Source of the DNA: Calothrix sp. NIES-4101
GTDB lineage: Bacteria; Cyanobacteriota; Cyanobacteriia; Cyanobacteriales; Nostocaceae
Assembly (NCBI GenBank): GCA_004296455.1
Contig: AP018280.1
Span: 2,480,001-2,544,000 of the forward strand
Length of the DNA stretch: 64,000 nt
Direction of reading: 5' to 3'
Positions 46,863 through 55,484 of the stretch are shown piece by piece (within the stretch, counting starts at the first letter, position 1; each line of letters opens with the position of its first letter). The notes under the pieces are model-generated. The model was not told where the DNA came from, did not search any database, and saw only the letters and a program-made list of their open reading frames with translations. A program made the translations under genes and the position numbers.

Positions 46863-48113
46863 ATGCTAACGTTTACAACATTTTTTGCCACATCTTGGGC
46901 TAGTTTTTTATTGTCATTAACTCAAGGTTTACACCCTAGTAATCCAGTGAAGTTTTCGACTGCAAATTCCAGTTTCAAGCTGTCATCTAGTTTGGGTGAA
47001 TTTGCAAATCGCTCTAGCTATTTGCGGATTTTGCCCAAGCGGCAAATGCCAAAGATTCAGGCAACAATTTTGCCAAACAGGTTTTTTGATATTGATTGGG
47101 ATAGCAACGAATCAGCAGCAAAAACAACTCAAATACCCAATCAAGTACAGGAGGTGCCTACAGCCAATAATCAATTTTGTTCCACACTTGCAGATAAATC
47201 TTCTGAATCCAAAAGAACCCCAAATATTAGCTTTGTTCCATCCTCGATTGTTCCATCCTCGAATTATTTATCGAGTGATATAGCGAGTAATTTTTCCAAT
47301 CGAATACTGCGTTCCTTACAAAACTTCTTCCGTCTCCCTAGTCCTTTCGAGTCACGCTTCTCCTCATCCCCATCACCTGTGATATTAGTCCGGCGCAATG
47401 AGGCGAATTACGAAATCTGGGTGAATAAACATTTGGTGGGAACTGTACCCAAGCAATCTAAAGCCAAGGAAATTCAGCGGCGTTTAATTAGACTCCTTAA
47501 GTCTCCCAATCTCGATCCTTTGCAGCTACGTCCAAGTTTGGTTGATGGGAAACCCGCATTAATGCTAGGAAACCGCTTCCTATTTGCAATCTCTCCAGAG
47601 ATGACTCAAAATACTACTCGCAGTGGAGATTTGATTGCGATTGATTGGGTGAATAATTTACGTTCCTCTCTGAATGTTCCCACCCTGTCACTAATTAAGG
47701 GACAACTGGAGATGTACGGCTTACAAGAATCAAATCAGAAGATGGTAGGTTTAGCTTCTTGGTATGGTGATTATTTTCATGGTCGCACTACTGCCAATGG
47801 CGAGATTTACAATCAGTATGCATTAACAGTTGCTCACAAAAGTTTACCTTTTAATACCTTTTTGCAAGTTAAAAATGTCAAAAATGGGAAAGCAGTAATC
47901 GTACGAGTGAATGATAGGGGACCATATATACCTCCCCGTAGTCTTGATTTATCGCGTACTGCTGTTCGTTGCCTTGATGGTGAGATTGCTGGTGTTGTCA
48001 CCTATGAAGCGAAGATTTTGCAACCAAGTCAACCACAAATGACATTGAATGCAGCATTAGCAGAAAAAGACCGTAAGAACCCGCGACAAATGGCTGTGAT
48101 TTCTGATTTTTAA
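46863..48113 (+). CDS. RlpA-like septal ring lytic transglycosylase family protein
   Basis: The 416-residue exported protein begins with a probable signal peptide (MLTFTTFFATSWASFLLSL). The long central part is Ser/Asn/Pro-rich and holds a possible fold at about 175-270 (VILVRRNEANYEIWVNKHLV). The C-terminal RlpA double-psi beta-barrel is at about 295-385: GLASWYGDYFHGRTTANGEI, ALTVAHKSLPFNTFLQV, and IVRVNDRGPYIPPRSLDLSR with the conserved NDRGP. Such proteins cleave peptide-free glycan or act at septa. The start at 46863 is chosen for its signal peptide. It is convergent with the TldE-type gene. Confidence 0.87.
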   Translation: MLTFTTFFATSWASFLLSLTQGLHPSNPVKFSTANSSFKLSSSLGEFANRSSYLRILPKRQMPKIQATILPNRFFDIDWDSNESAAKTTQIPNQVQEVPTANNQFCSTLADKSSESKRTPNISFVPSSIVPSSNYLSSDIASNFSNRILRSLQNFFRLPSPFESRFSSSPSPVILVRRNEANYEIWVNKHLVGTVPKQSKAKEIQRRLIRLLKSPNLDPLQLRPSLVDGKPALMLGNRFLFAISPEMTQNTTRSGDLIAIDWVNNLRSSLNVPTLSLIKGQLEMYGLQESNQKMVGLASWYGDYFHGRTTANGEIYNQYALTVAHKSLPFNTFLQVKNVKNGKAVIVRVNDRGPYIPPRSLDLSRTAVRCLDGEIAGVVTYEAKILQPSQPQMTLNAALAEKDRKNPRQMAVISDF

Positions 48114-48118
48114 TTAGG

Positions 48119-48145
48119 ATAGAGACGCGATATATCGCATCTCCA
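48119..48145. repeat. Imperfect palindrome between convergent genes
   Basis: GAGACGCGATATATCGCATCTC forms a palindrome with one mismatch right after the RlpA-like gene. It resembles dispersed Nostocales repeats and may end both convergent transcripts. Confidence 0.5.
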
Positions 48146-48156
48146 GACTTGCACTT

Positions 48157-49497
48157 CTATTCTCCAGTAATCGAAAGTCCCTCAACCCAAACACGAGGGC
48201 ACACACCACCAGGAGTTAATTCAGGTTCTTGCTCAACAAAAACTATTGATTTGAGTACCGTGAGAAAATCTCCGGCAACAGTGGCAGATTCAATACTGGT
48301 TCTCACGCCTTTATTGACAATCCAGCCATCAAACGGTAATGAAAAAGAACCTTGTAAAGCTTTCACACCTGCGTGTAAAGCCTGTAAATCATCAATTAAA
48401 ATGACATTTTCGGCGGTTTCCAAGCTAAATTCCTTCTCAGCTTTTGCACCTGCATAAACGTGATAAAAGTTGGGACTAACGCTAACTTTTGCGCCAATGC
48501 TGGCATTTCCCGTCGGTTTGGCATTCATGCGTTTCGCAGTGCCAGCACTATGGAGAAAACCACTTAAAACACCATTTTCAATCAAAGGAACTCTGCGGGT
48601 TGGAGTTCCTTCACCATCAAAAGATTCTGCGCCGACATTGGCAGGGTGTAAGGCATCATCGCAGACACATAGTAAAGGTGAAGCAATTTCCTTGCCAATA
48701 TCATCGGGAGTAGAAAGACTTTGTTTATCGAGAATATTTTGAGCGTTATAAAGATTAGAAAATGCAGCCAACAAACTTAAAAATGCATCCGGGGAAAAAA
48801 CAACTGTATATTTTCCGGTTTGCACCTTCTGATAATTCAAATGGCTAATAGTTTTATCAGCAGTTTCCTGAATACAACCATTGATATCTAAATCTTTGAC
48901 ACCATGACTAATTCTAAAAGCACCAGCACTGCGAGGTTTTTTACCTTCCTCCTCAGTTTTACTGTACAAATATACCGAAGCGAGGGAATGAGATTCAGTT
49001 CTTAATGCGCCATCGCTATTTAAGTAAAAGCGATCGACATCACGCTGTGCCAAATTATTATAAGGTACACCTTTAATAGCCGGATGTGCAGCCATTAATT
49101 CCTTTTCAGCACTCAGTAAACTATTAATTAGTTCCGTAACTCCAGCCTGTTCGACTTTTTCAGTCGTTTTGATATCTAGCGGCGCGATCGCTTCGGGGCT
49201 AAAATCGGGTACATTTTCTTTGACACCAAAAAAGCTGGCTTCATATGCTGTTTTCAGTGCTAATTCTAAACCCTTGGGGTCAACATCTGTAGTGCTGGTG
49301 ACACCCATAGTATTTTCTTCGTTCCAGACGCGAACCGTAACACCCGATAAATTCGAGGCTTTAACTTGCCTAGGTTCACCTTGGTCTACTTGTACACTGG
49401 TAGAATCTACAGATGAACCGTAGATATCAAATTTTTTGATACCAAGATTATTGGCGCTTGATTTCGCCGCAGATGCGATTTCTTGAATATTTGCCAT
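48157..49497 (-). CDS. tldE: TldE/PmbA-type metalloprotease subunit
   Basis: TldE (PmbA) pairs with TldD to form a zinc metalloprotease heterodimer that degrades unfolded peptides and trims some modified peptides. The 446-residue protein lacks the HExxxH motif, as expected for this subunit. It shows GVTVRVWNEENTMGVTSTTD, GAFRISHGVKDLD, YTVVFSPDAFLSLLAAFSN, and SFDGEGTPTRRVPLIENGVL. The last fits the shared loop of the family. It lies downstream of tldD on the same strand with a 168-bp gap, so the pair is likely co-regulated. It is convergent with the RlpA-like gene. Assignment is secure. Confidence 0.93.
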   Translation of the reverse strand: MANIQEIASAAKSSANNLGIKKFDIYGSSVDSTSVQVDQGEPRQVKASNLSGVTVRVWNEENTMGVTSTTDVDPKGLELALKTAYEASFFGVKENVPDFSPEAIAPLDIKTTEKVEQAGVTELINSLLSAEKELMAAHPAIKGVPYNNLAQRDVDRFYLNSDGALRTESHSLASVYLYSKTEEEGKKPRSAGAFRISHGVKDLDINGCIQETADKTISHLNYQKVQTGKYTVVFSPDAFLSLLAAFSNLYNAQNILDKQSLSTPDDIGKEIASPLLCVCDDALHPANVGAESFDGEGTPTRRVPLIENGVLSGFLHSAGTAKRMNAKPTGNASIGAKVSVSPNFYHVYAGAKAEKEFSLETAENVILIDDLQALHAGVKALQGSFSLPFDGWIVNKGVRTSIESATVAGDFLTVLKSIVFVEQEPELTPGGVCPRVWVEGLSITGE

Positions 49498-49665
49498 CGT
49501 TCAATTATTTGATTTGAGATTTTGGATTGACTCACGCTCATGCTCTGCATGAGGGTATATGCAGGTAAGTGATAAACCTATTCAGTTGAAAATTTACGAA
49601 TGTTTTCACAGCAGGCGTTCCCACACAAAGCATGGGAACAAAAACTAAGAGAGAAATATGTAAGA

Positions 49666-51138
49666 CTATCTACCACCGACAGTAATGGAGTCAACTTTGA
49701 TGTGGGGCTGACCAACAGTAGTATAAATGCTACCAGATACGGAGCCACAGAATCCTGGAGCTAGTGACAAATCTTGGGAACACATAGAAATTTTATTCAT
49801 GATTTCCTTTGCCTCACCAATCAAAGTCGCACCTTTCAATGGTTTGGTAATTTTACCGTTTTCAATTAAATAAGCTTCATCTACACCAAAATTAAATTGT
49901 CCGGTAGCACCAACGCTACCACCACCCATTTTTTTACAGTAAATACCCTTATCAACGGAAGCAAAGACATCATCAAGGCTATATTCACCCGTGGCGATGT
50001 AAGTATTCCGCATCCGACTCGCTGCTGCAAAGGTGAAGTTTTGACGACGACCGCTACCTGTGCGAGGATGTCCTGTACGTGCAGAACCGGCTCTATCAGC
50101 TAAAAAGTTCTTTAAAACGCCTTTTTCAATTAACAAGGTACGCTGCGCTGGCATTCCTTCGTCGTCCATATCGATAGTGCCAAAGGCATTTTCAGAACGT
50201 CCTTCATCCCAAGCTGTCAAACTTTCGTGGGCAATTTTTTCACCTTTTTTATCAATAAACGGTGTGGTATTGCGTTCGATTTGGGTTGTTTCCAATAAGT
50301 GTCCACAAGCTTCATGGAAAATTACACCACCAAAGTGGTTTGCCATCACAATGGGATAGTTGCCAGATTCGACATAATCTGCGTAAAGCATCTTACCAGC
50401 AGACTCAGAAATTTGTTCCGCAGATTCGTTGTAATCCCAACTACGGAGGAAATTCGGGTCACTTGTGTTACCAGCACGTTCGGCGATCGAAGTTCGATTT
50501 GCACCATCAGCACAAAGTAAGTTAAAACCTACCGACTGGGTAAGGCGAATATCACGGGCAAATGTACCATCGCTAGCAGCAACTAAAACTTCTTGCCAGT
50601 CACGGAAATAGGTGGCGCGACGGGATTGAATGTGATTGGCTGTTTTTTGTAATTTTGTAGTGCCATCAAGGAGAACTTCGCCCATTTCGCGGATGGAGCT
50701 ACACAAAGGCAACCAACCATCTTTACCGCGCTTGGTGGCATAGTCGCGTAATAGTTCTAAATTAATTTCGGGAATAAAAGCATTGGGTACGGGTAGTTGT
50801 AAACCCATGATTCCCAGGGCTTTTTCTAAAGCTGCCTTTAAACCAGTAAATGATAAATCGTTTGTTGTCACGTAGCAGTCAGCTTTACCGCGAAAAACGC
50901 GCACACCTGCACCTGTAGAAAGTCGTGGAGTGATGCTGGTGATGGTGTCATCTTCAGCGAGGCAACTGATATAGTTAACTCGTTCAAGGAAAAACTCGAT
51001 AAAGTCAGCACCGGCGGCACGTCCTAATCCTAATAAAGTTGCTAAGGGAGCTTCCCAAGTTTCGTCAAATTTTTCCTGAGTTGAGGAATATTGGAGAGTG
51101 GGGAGTTGTTTGGAGATAAGTAAAGTATCTATGAGCAT
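49666..51138 (-). CDS. tldD: TldD metalloprotease catalytic subunit
   Basis: The catalytic partner of TldE. The 490-residue protein contains the zinc motif HEACGH in [19 protein letters not shown] (H275, E276, H280) and a C-terminal cysteine/glycine-rich loop with the third ligand region ([28 protein letters not shown]). The TldD core signs include [21 protein letters not shown] start it at ATG 51138, which has a GAGG six bases upstream; the frame continues to an ATG at 51195 without better support. The two subunits are adjacent in order tldD-tldE, read leftwards. Assignment is very secure. Confidence 0.95.
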   Translation of the reverse strand: MLIDTLLISKQLPTLQYSSTQEKFDETWEAPLATLLGLGRAAGADFIEFFLERVNYISCLAEDDTITSITPRLSTGAGVRVFRGKADCYVTTNDLSFTGLKAALEKALGIMGLQLPVPNAFIPEINLELLRDYATKRGKDGWLPLCSSIREMGEVLLDGTTKLQKTANHIQSRRATYFRDWQEVLVAASDGTFARDIRLTQSVGFNLLCADGANRTSIAERAGNTSDPNFLRSWDYNESAEQISESAGKMLYADYVESGNYPIVMANHFGGVIFHEACGHLLETTQIERNTTPFIDKKGEKIAHESLTAWDEGRSENAFGTIDMDDEGMPAQRTLLIEKGVLKNFLADRAGSARTGHPRTGSGRRQNFTFAAASRMRNTYIATGEYSLDDVFASVDKGIYCKKMGGGSVGATGQFNFGVDEAYLIENGKITKPLKGATLIGEAKEIMNKISMCSQDLSLAPGFCGSVSGSIYTTVGQPHIKVDSITVGGR

Positions 51139-51144
51139 GAATTG

Positions 51145-51148
51145 CCTC
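51145..51148 (-). promoter_or_regulatory. Ribosome-binding site supporting the tldD start at 51138
   Basis: The minus strand reads GAGG six bases before the ATG at 51138. The alternative ATG at 51195 has no such site. Confidence 0.5.
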
Positions 51149-51302
51149 GCAAGTCCAGCTGGTTTCGGGGATTGAACTGAAATCCTGGTTGCCATCAGTG
51201 TAACAAAATCCTTAAATATGCAACGGGAAGCGAGGGGTAGGGGATACCGAAAGTTTTGGCTTTTGGATGGGGGATTTGAGAATTGAGCGAAAATTGTTGT
51301 TG

Positions 51303-51566
51303 CTACCCTCCGCTAACGGGTGGAATTAGAACTACTTCATCACCATTTCGGAGGATTGTATCGGGTTCGACGAATAATAAATTCACACCAAAACGAGTAA
51401 CATCACGCCATTTACTAAGTTCGGGATGTTCGCTGATGAGGTATTCTTGGACTGCTTTGACTGGTGTACCGTCTGGAAATGCTAGGTTTAGTTCTGGAAT
51501 TCCTCCATATGCTTCTTGGTATGCAGCGAATAGTTTAACGTTAATGGTGATGAGGGAGTTGGACAT
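51303..51566 (-). CDS. MoaD/ThiS-type ubiquitin-like sulfur carrier
   Basis: The 87-residue protein has the beta-grasp fold of MoaD/ThiS. It starts with a strand ([16 protein letters not shown]). [19 protein letters not shown] and [20 protein letters not shown] follow. It ends with LIPPVSGG, the C-terminal double glycine that is adenylated and thiolated. It may supply sulfur for molybdopterin, thiamine or another pathway. The ATG at 51566 is favoured over an upstream GTG. It lies between tldD and the J-domain gene on the same strand; no adenylating enzyme (MoeB/ThiF) is adjacent. The family is firm; the pathway is open. Confidence 0.88.
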   Translation of the reverse strand: MSNSLITINVKLFAAYQEAYGGIPELNLAFPDGTPVKAVQEYLISEHPELSKWRDVTRFGVNLLFVEPDTILRNGDEVVLIPPVSGG

Positions 51567-51644
51567 AAGCGATAACACAAAAGTTCTGCTAATTACCTGA
51601 GTTCGTGATTGCTATAAAAACTGAACATTTCCATAATAACGTTG

Positions 51645-51677
51645 AAAAAAAAGGGACACAGCGATCGCTATGTCCCT
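51645..51677 (-). terminator. HIP1-containing intrinsic terminator
   Basis: AGGGACA (51652-51658) pairs with TGTCCCT (51671-51677), and the interior AGCGATCGCT is itself a palindrome built on HIP1. On the minus strand the stem is followed by eight T residues. It lies 52 bp past the stop of the J-domain gene. Confidence 0.88.
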
Positions 51678-51728
51678 AGATTCCTTAAATTTGAGATGTA
51701 TTTATCTTCTGGTATACGGTTATTATTG

Positions 51729-52391
51729 TTAGAAAATTTGTTCGAGTTTTTGAAAGTCACGCTCCACTTCATCAACTAAAGACTTGTTGTGGGGGTCAGT
51801 TTTTAATGCTTTTTTCAGATATATGCGCGCTTTGAGCCATTGTTTTTCGGCAATTAATGCACGTCCCCAAATTTGGTAGGAAATAGCCTGCCACTGACGT
51901 ATTTCTGCATCTTCTGGTAAACGCTCCGCTAGCGCTTCTGCCAGTGCGATCGCTTGGGGAAATCGCCTTTCACGCAAGAAACGCTGTAATTGTTGATACG
52001 TATTCCACTTCAGCCGCCGTTCTACTTCTAATACATTTGGTGGCTTGGTTTTGACTTGTTCTGGTGCTGCTACTTGTTGAGTTGTAGTTTTTGTTGAGTA
52101 TGTTTTTGTCTGTGTTGTGGCTTGGTGCTGAGGTGTAGCAGTTTGTCTGGAACTTGATTTTGGACTTGACTTGACACTTGACTGCTGAGGTGTATCTGCT
52201 GCTGGGGTGACTGCTTGCAGAAGCAACTTATACGCCTCGGTCAAGGTAATAAACTTTTCTTTAGCTTTATGGTCATTGGGGTTAATATCAGGATGATACT
52301 GCTGTGCCAATCTTCGATAAGAAGCTTTGATATCGGCAAATGAAGCACCTGACCTCAAACCCAGTACACGATAGCAATCTACAACATCCAT
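51729..52391 (-). CDS. J-domain protein with TPR-like C-terminus
   Basis: The 220-residue protein begins with a J domain (residues 1-65): DCYRVLGLRSGASFADIKAS, the HPD tripeptide in QQYHPDINPNDHK, and KFITLTEAYKLLL. A Gln/Ser/Thr/Lys-rich linker (about 70-120) leads to TPR-like helices at about 120-215 (WNTYQQLQRFLRERRFPQAI, ALAEALAERLP, ARIYLKKALKTDPHNKSLV). It lacks the Gly/Phe and zinc domains of true DnaJ, so it is a specialised Hsp70 co-chaperone. It is cytoplasmic, monocistronic and followed by a strong terminator. The domain calls are firm. Confidence 0.9.
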   Translation of the reverse strand: MDVVDCYRVLGLRSGASFADIKASYRRLAQQYHPDINPNDHKAKEKFITLTEAYKLLLQAVTPAADTPQQSSVKSSPKSSSRQTATPQHQATTQTKTYSTKTTTQQVAAPEQVKTKPPNVLEVERRLKWNTYQQLQRFLRERRFPQAIALAEALAERLPEDAEIRQWQAISYQIWGRALIAEKQWLKARIYLKKALKTDPHNKSLVDEVERDFQKLEQIF

Positions 52392-53114
52392 CTTCAGCCA
52401 TCACAAGCGCGAATATTGGTTTACTTTGATTAGACACCCCTTGAGGAGTATTTACAACTTAAAGCGGAATTTAAGAATTGATTCAGAAGTCCGAAGTAAC
52501 AAAGACTTTATATCTGGCTGTCAAGCTGAGATGCGGCGCTTTATTTACTTGCAAACTACTGCAAGGTCTAGATTCAAGTTTATGACTTGAACTTTTAATT
52601 ATAAATAGCCGTAATTTACTTTTGAGTTCATGATTGACAATTTCTTCTTTCCTGAAAATTACTTTTCCGGAAATTTAATTACTTTTCCAACCATCAGTAA
52701 GTTTCAAGTCTCAGTCACCTTGTTACCCCGGTTTTATTTAAATTACGCTACATATACTATCGTCTGAAGCTCCTATTTGCAAAGATGTGGGGGATGAATC
52801 TAGTAGAAGATAAGTATTTTAACTTACATTGCTATCAGAGTATTTACGGTTATCATAAATCAATAGGCTTCAGTTAAGGTTGTCAGTCAATCGATTTGTT
52901 GAGAACCAAGATTTGGGAGAAGTTGGGGGGAGGAGATTTTCTTCCCCCAAACCCCCTCCAAAAAAGTCGATCTGTTTTATTTGCAGTAATTGATTTGTAT
53001 TCTTAACTAAACTGTATTGTTTCATAAATAACTATATAAGTATTGAGAGAAAAATTTTAATTCAAATTCCTATATCAGGATTAACTTTGATCAGCAAAAG
53101 CCTGATTTCGTTTT
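52392..53114. other. 723-bp gene-free spacer
   Basis: No open frame is supported; in particular I see no remnant of a second ABC permease. A GC-rich hairpin lies at 52923-52950, followed by a C-rich run (accccctcc). The left end should hold the promoter of the J-domain gene. Confidence 0.45.
52923..52950. repeat. G/C-rich stem-loop
   Basis: TTGGGGGGAGGA at 52923-52934 pairs with TTTTCTTCCCCCAA-type sequence ending at 52950, giving about twelve pairs with three G-T pairs and a four-base loop. It is 165 bp past the permease stop. It may be a transcript-ending structure or a dispersed repeat. Confidence 0.5.
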
Positions 53115-54173
53115 TTAGCGTCGGGGTTTTGTCTCGCCAAATTTAATCAATACTGCGATCGCAATACTAACTAACATAATTAAAGTCATACTCAAAGCCG
53201 AACCAAATCCCCAATTTTGTGTTGCCCCTAAAAATTGGTTGTAAATTAGCCGTGCTACCGTCATGCTGGAGGGTCCACCTAATAATTCTGGGTTTACAAA
53301 ATCTCCTAAAGTGGTAATAAAGACCAAAAATGAACTGGCTGTAATCCCCGTAATTACTTGAGGTACGGTAACTTTCCAAAATACTTGTAGAGGGTTTGCA
53401 CCTAAATCGGCTGCGGCTTCCAAAAGTCGTTGATCGAGTTTTTCTAAAGAAGCATATAAAATTAAAACCATGTAGGGCAGAGCACTGTAGCTCATACCAA
53501 TAAATACAGCAGGGTTGAGTAAATCTAGTATTTGTTGTAAATTTAGCGTTTCTAAACCAATACTATCGAAGATGGTTTGTAAACCAATGCGATCGAGGAT
53601 GGTTTCTAAATCAATACTATCGAAGATGCTTTGTAAACCAATACTATCGAGGACGGTGTTTAACAAACCAGTCGGACGGAGAATTGTAATCCAAGCATAG
53701 GTACGTAATAAGGAAGAAGTCCACAGAGGTAAAACAAATCCTAAAAGGAACAAGTTTCGCCAGCGTTGCGGTGCTAGTTGGGCAATCCAGTAGGCGACAG
53801 GGAAAGCAAGAACTAAGCAAATTACTGTAGTTCCAATTGCAAAAAAAAGCGATCGCTTAATAACTTGTAGGTATAAAGGATCGAGAATGCGGGCATAGTT
53901 GAGAGTTAGTGATTGCCAAATATTTTGCCAGTTCTGAGGATTAAAAAACTGGCTGTAATCGCTGATTTTTCCCGGATTAACTATTTCTCCAGGTCTAATT
54001 CCTGGGACTAAACTTAATTCAAATATGATTAGTGTTGGTAAAATCAGGAATAGTAACAACCAAATACCAGATGGTGCTAGTAGTAGTAATGGTTCTAGCC
54101 ATTGAAATTTTGGACGATTGTGTCTTTCGATTTCGGCATTTTTTTTAAATGAATTAGTTGGAGAATTATACAT
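53115..54173 (-). CDS. potB: Polyamine-type ABC transporter permease (PotB-like) with a repeat-bearing loop
   Basis: The 352-residue membrane protein is a PotB-type permease of a spermidine/putrescine importer, with about six helices. It has the periplasmic-side sequence RSLFFAIGTTVICLVLAFPV and the EAA loop LEAAADLGANPLQVFWKVTV that contacts the ATPase. Residues of about 170-210 carry an unusual tandem repeat of nine residues (IGLQSIFDS, IDLETILDR, IGLQTIFDS, IGLETLNLQ), in a loop between membrane helices, encoded by a 27-bp DNA repeat. The binding-protein and ATPase genes lie upstream on the same strand; no PotC-type permease is adjacent. The family is secure. Confidence 0.88.
   Translation of the reverse strand: MYNSPTNSFKKNAEIERHNRPKFQWLEPLLLLAPSGIWLLLFLILPTLIIFELSLVPGIRPGEIVNPGKISDYSQFFNPQNWQNIWQSLTLNYARILDPLYLQVIKRSLFFAIGTTVICLVLAFPVAYWIAQLAPQRWRNLFLLGFVLPLWTSSLLRTYAWITILRPTGLLNTVLDSIGLQSIFDSIDLETILDRIGLQTIFDSIGLETLNLQQILDLLNPAVFIGMSYSALPYMVLILYASLEKLDQRLLEAAADLGANPLQVFWKVTVPQVITGITASSFLVFITTLGDFVNPELLGGPSSMTVARLIYNQFLGATQNWGFGSALSMTLIMLVSIAIAVLIKFGETKPRR
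53553..53660. repeat. In-frame 27-bp tandem repeat, four copies
   Basis: Four consecutive 27-bp units (53553, 53580, 53607, 53634) share the core taaaCCAATactatcgagga with a few substitutions; the last is the most degenerate. The unit length is a multiple of three, so the repeat adds nine residues per copy to the ABC permease without breaking the frame. Confidence 0.85.
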
Positions 54174-54393
54174 AATTTGTAATTGTTAAAGTCCATATTT
54201 ACAGGAAAATCTCAAATAAAAATATAGGAATAAATGAGTTGTTTATATATTTTCTCCTATATTAATAAATCTCAAATAATGCACTTGAAAATATTGTGAT
54301 CATTTTACTGATAAAGTGCAGTCAAGACATTTGATTTTTTTATTTTAATGTATCTTAATATTCTGGGAGGGAAATTAGCAAAATTTCCCCTAA

Positions 54394-55482
54394 TTAAGCA
54401 CTAGTTAATTGAGTCCAATAGCGTTCGTAAACTTCATCTGTATCACCAAGGGGTGAAATACGTTCGCATTTCTTCAATATTTCTTCGTTTGGAAATAAAC
54501 TGGTATTAGTTTGATATTTCTTGGGTAATAAATCAAAAGATGCCTGATTAGGAGTTGCTAAACTGAGATTGATGGTTAATTGTGCTGAGACTTCTGGCTG
54601 TAATAAATAATTTATCCAAGCATAGGCACCATCGGGATTAGGTGCGTTTTGGGAAATTACTAAAGTATCAGTCCATAAAGAAGTCCCATTTTGGGGAATA
54701 ATATATTTAAATTTAGGATATTCTTTCATAATCTTAATTGCGTCACCAGAGTAACACATTGCGATTAAGGAATCACCTGATAAAATTTTATTCCGCCATG
54801 CATCAGTATCAAATCCAGAAAGAGATGGTTTGAGTTCTTTTAATTTTTCATAAGCTTGTTTGATTTCACTTTCATTGGTGGAATTGTAAGAATAACCCAA
54901 CATTTTTAAAACTGCTCCAAACACCTCACGAGTATCATTGAGCAAAGTCATTTTGCGGTTGAGTAGATCGCGATTTTTCCAGAGATATTCCCAATCATGA
55001 GGAGATGCAGCTAAAGCCTCACTATTATAAATAAAACCCGTTGTTCCCCAAGTAAAAGGGATGCTGTAGCGGTTATTCGGGTCATAGGAAGGGTTTTGAA
55101 ATTGGGGAAATAAATTTTCGACCCCAACAAGACGATCGCGTTGAATTTCGCTTAATAATCCTTTATCTATCATCTCCTGTACTTTATAGTCGGATGGGTA
55201 GATGACACTATAAGCTCCACCTCCGCCTGCGAGCATTTTTGCCAGCATGATATCGTTGGATTCGTATAAATCCGCTAATAATTTAATTCCTGTTTGAGCA
55301 GTAAAAGTTTTGAGTAATTCCTTATCGTCAGTATATTGTGTCCAAGTAAATAAATATAATTGGTCACGCTGTCCTGTGATATTCGCTTGCGCTTTGACAT
55401 TACCAAGTTTCCAACCGCAGCCTGTGATTGATAATCCCGATAATGCTGCTAAATATTTCAATAATTCTCTTCTTTTCATCAT
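54394..55482 (-). CDS. potD: Polyamine-type ABC transporter substrate-binding lipoprotein (PotD-like)
   Basis: The 362-residue protein starts MMKRRELLKYLAALSGLSIT with lipobox cysteine in SITGC, so it is a probable lipoprotein; the twin arginine (KRRELLK) could allow Tat export. The binding fold shows LYLFTWTQYTDDKELLKTF, GGAYSVIYPSDYKVQEMI, IPFTWGTTGFIYNSEALA, and the C-terminal GDAIKIMKEYPKFKYIIPQ. It should deliver spermidine, putrescine or a related ligand. I start it at the ATG at 55482, two bases past the ATPase stop, so the two are in one operon; the earlier TTG at 55506 is less likely. Confidence 0.88.
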   Translation of the reverse strand: MMKRRELLKYLAALSGLSITGCGWKLGNVKAQANITGQRDQLYLFTWTQYTDDKELLKTFTAQTGIKLLADLYESNDIMLAKMLAGGGGAYSVIYPSDYKVQEMIDKGLLSEIQRDRLVGVENLFPQFQNPSYDPNNRYSIPFTWGTTGFIYNSEALAASPHDWEYLWKNRDLLNRKMTLLNDTREVFGAVLKMLGYSYNSTNESEIKQAYEKLKELKPSLSGFDTDAWRNKILSGDSLIAMCYSGDAIKIMKEYPKFKYIIPQNGTSLWTDTLVISQNAPNPDGAYAWINYLLQPEVSAQLTINLSLATPNQASFDLLPKKYQTNTSLFPNEEILKKCERISPLGDTDEVYERYWTQLTSA

Positions 55483-55484
55483 AA

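Noticed and set aside
53553-53660. CRISPR array
   Set aside because: The units are directly adjacent without spacers and lie in frame inside an ABC permease gene.
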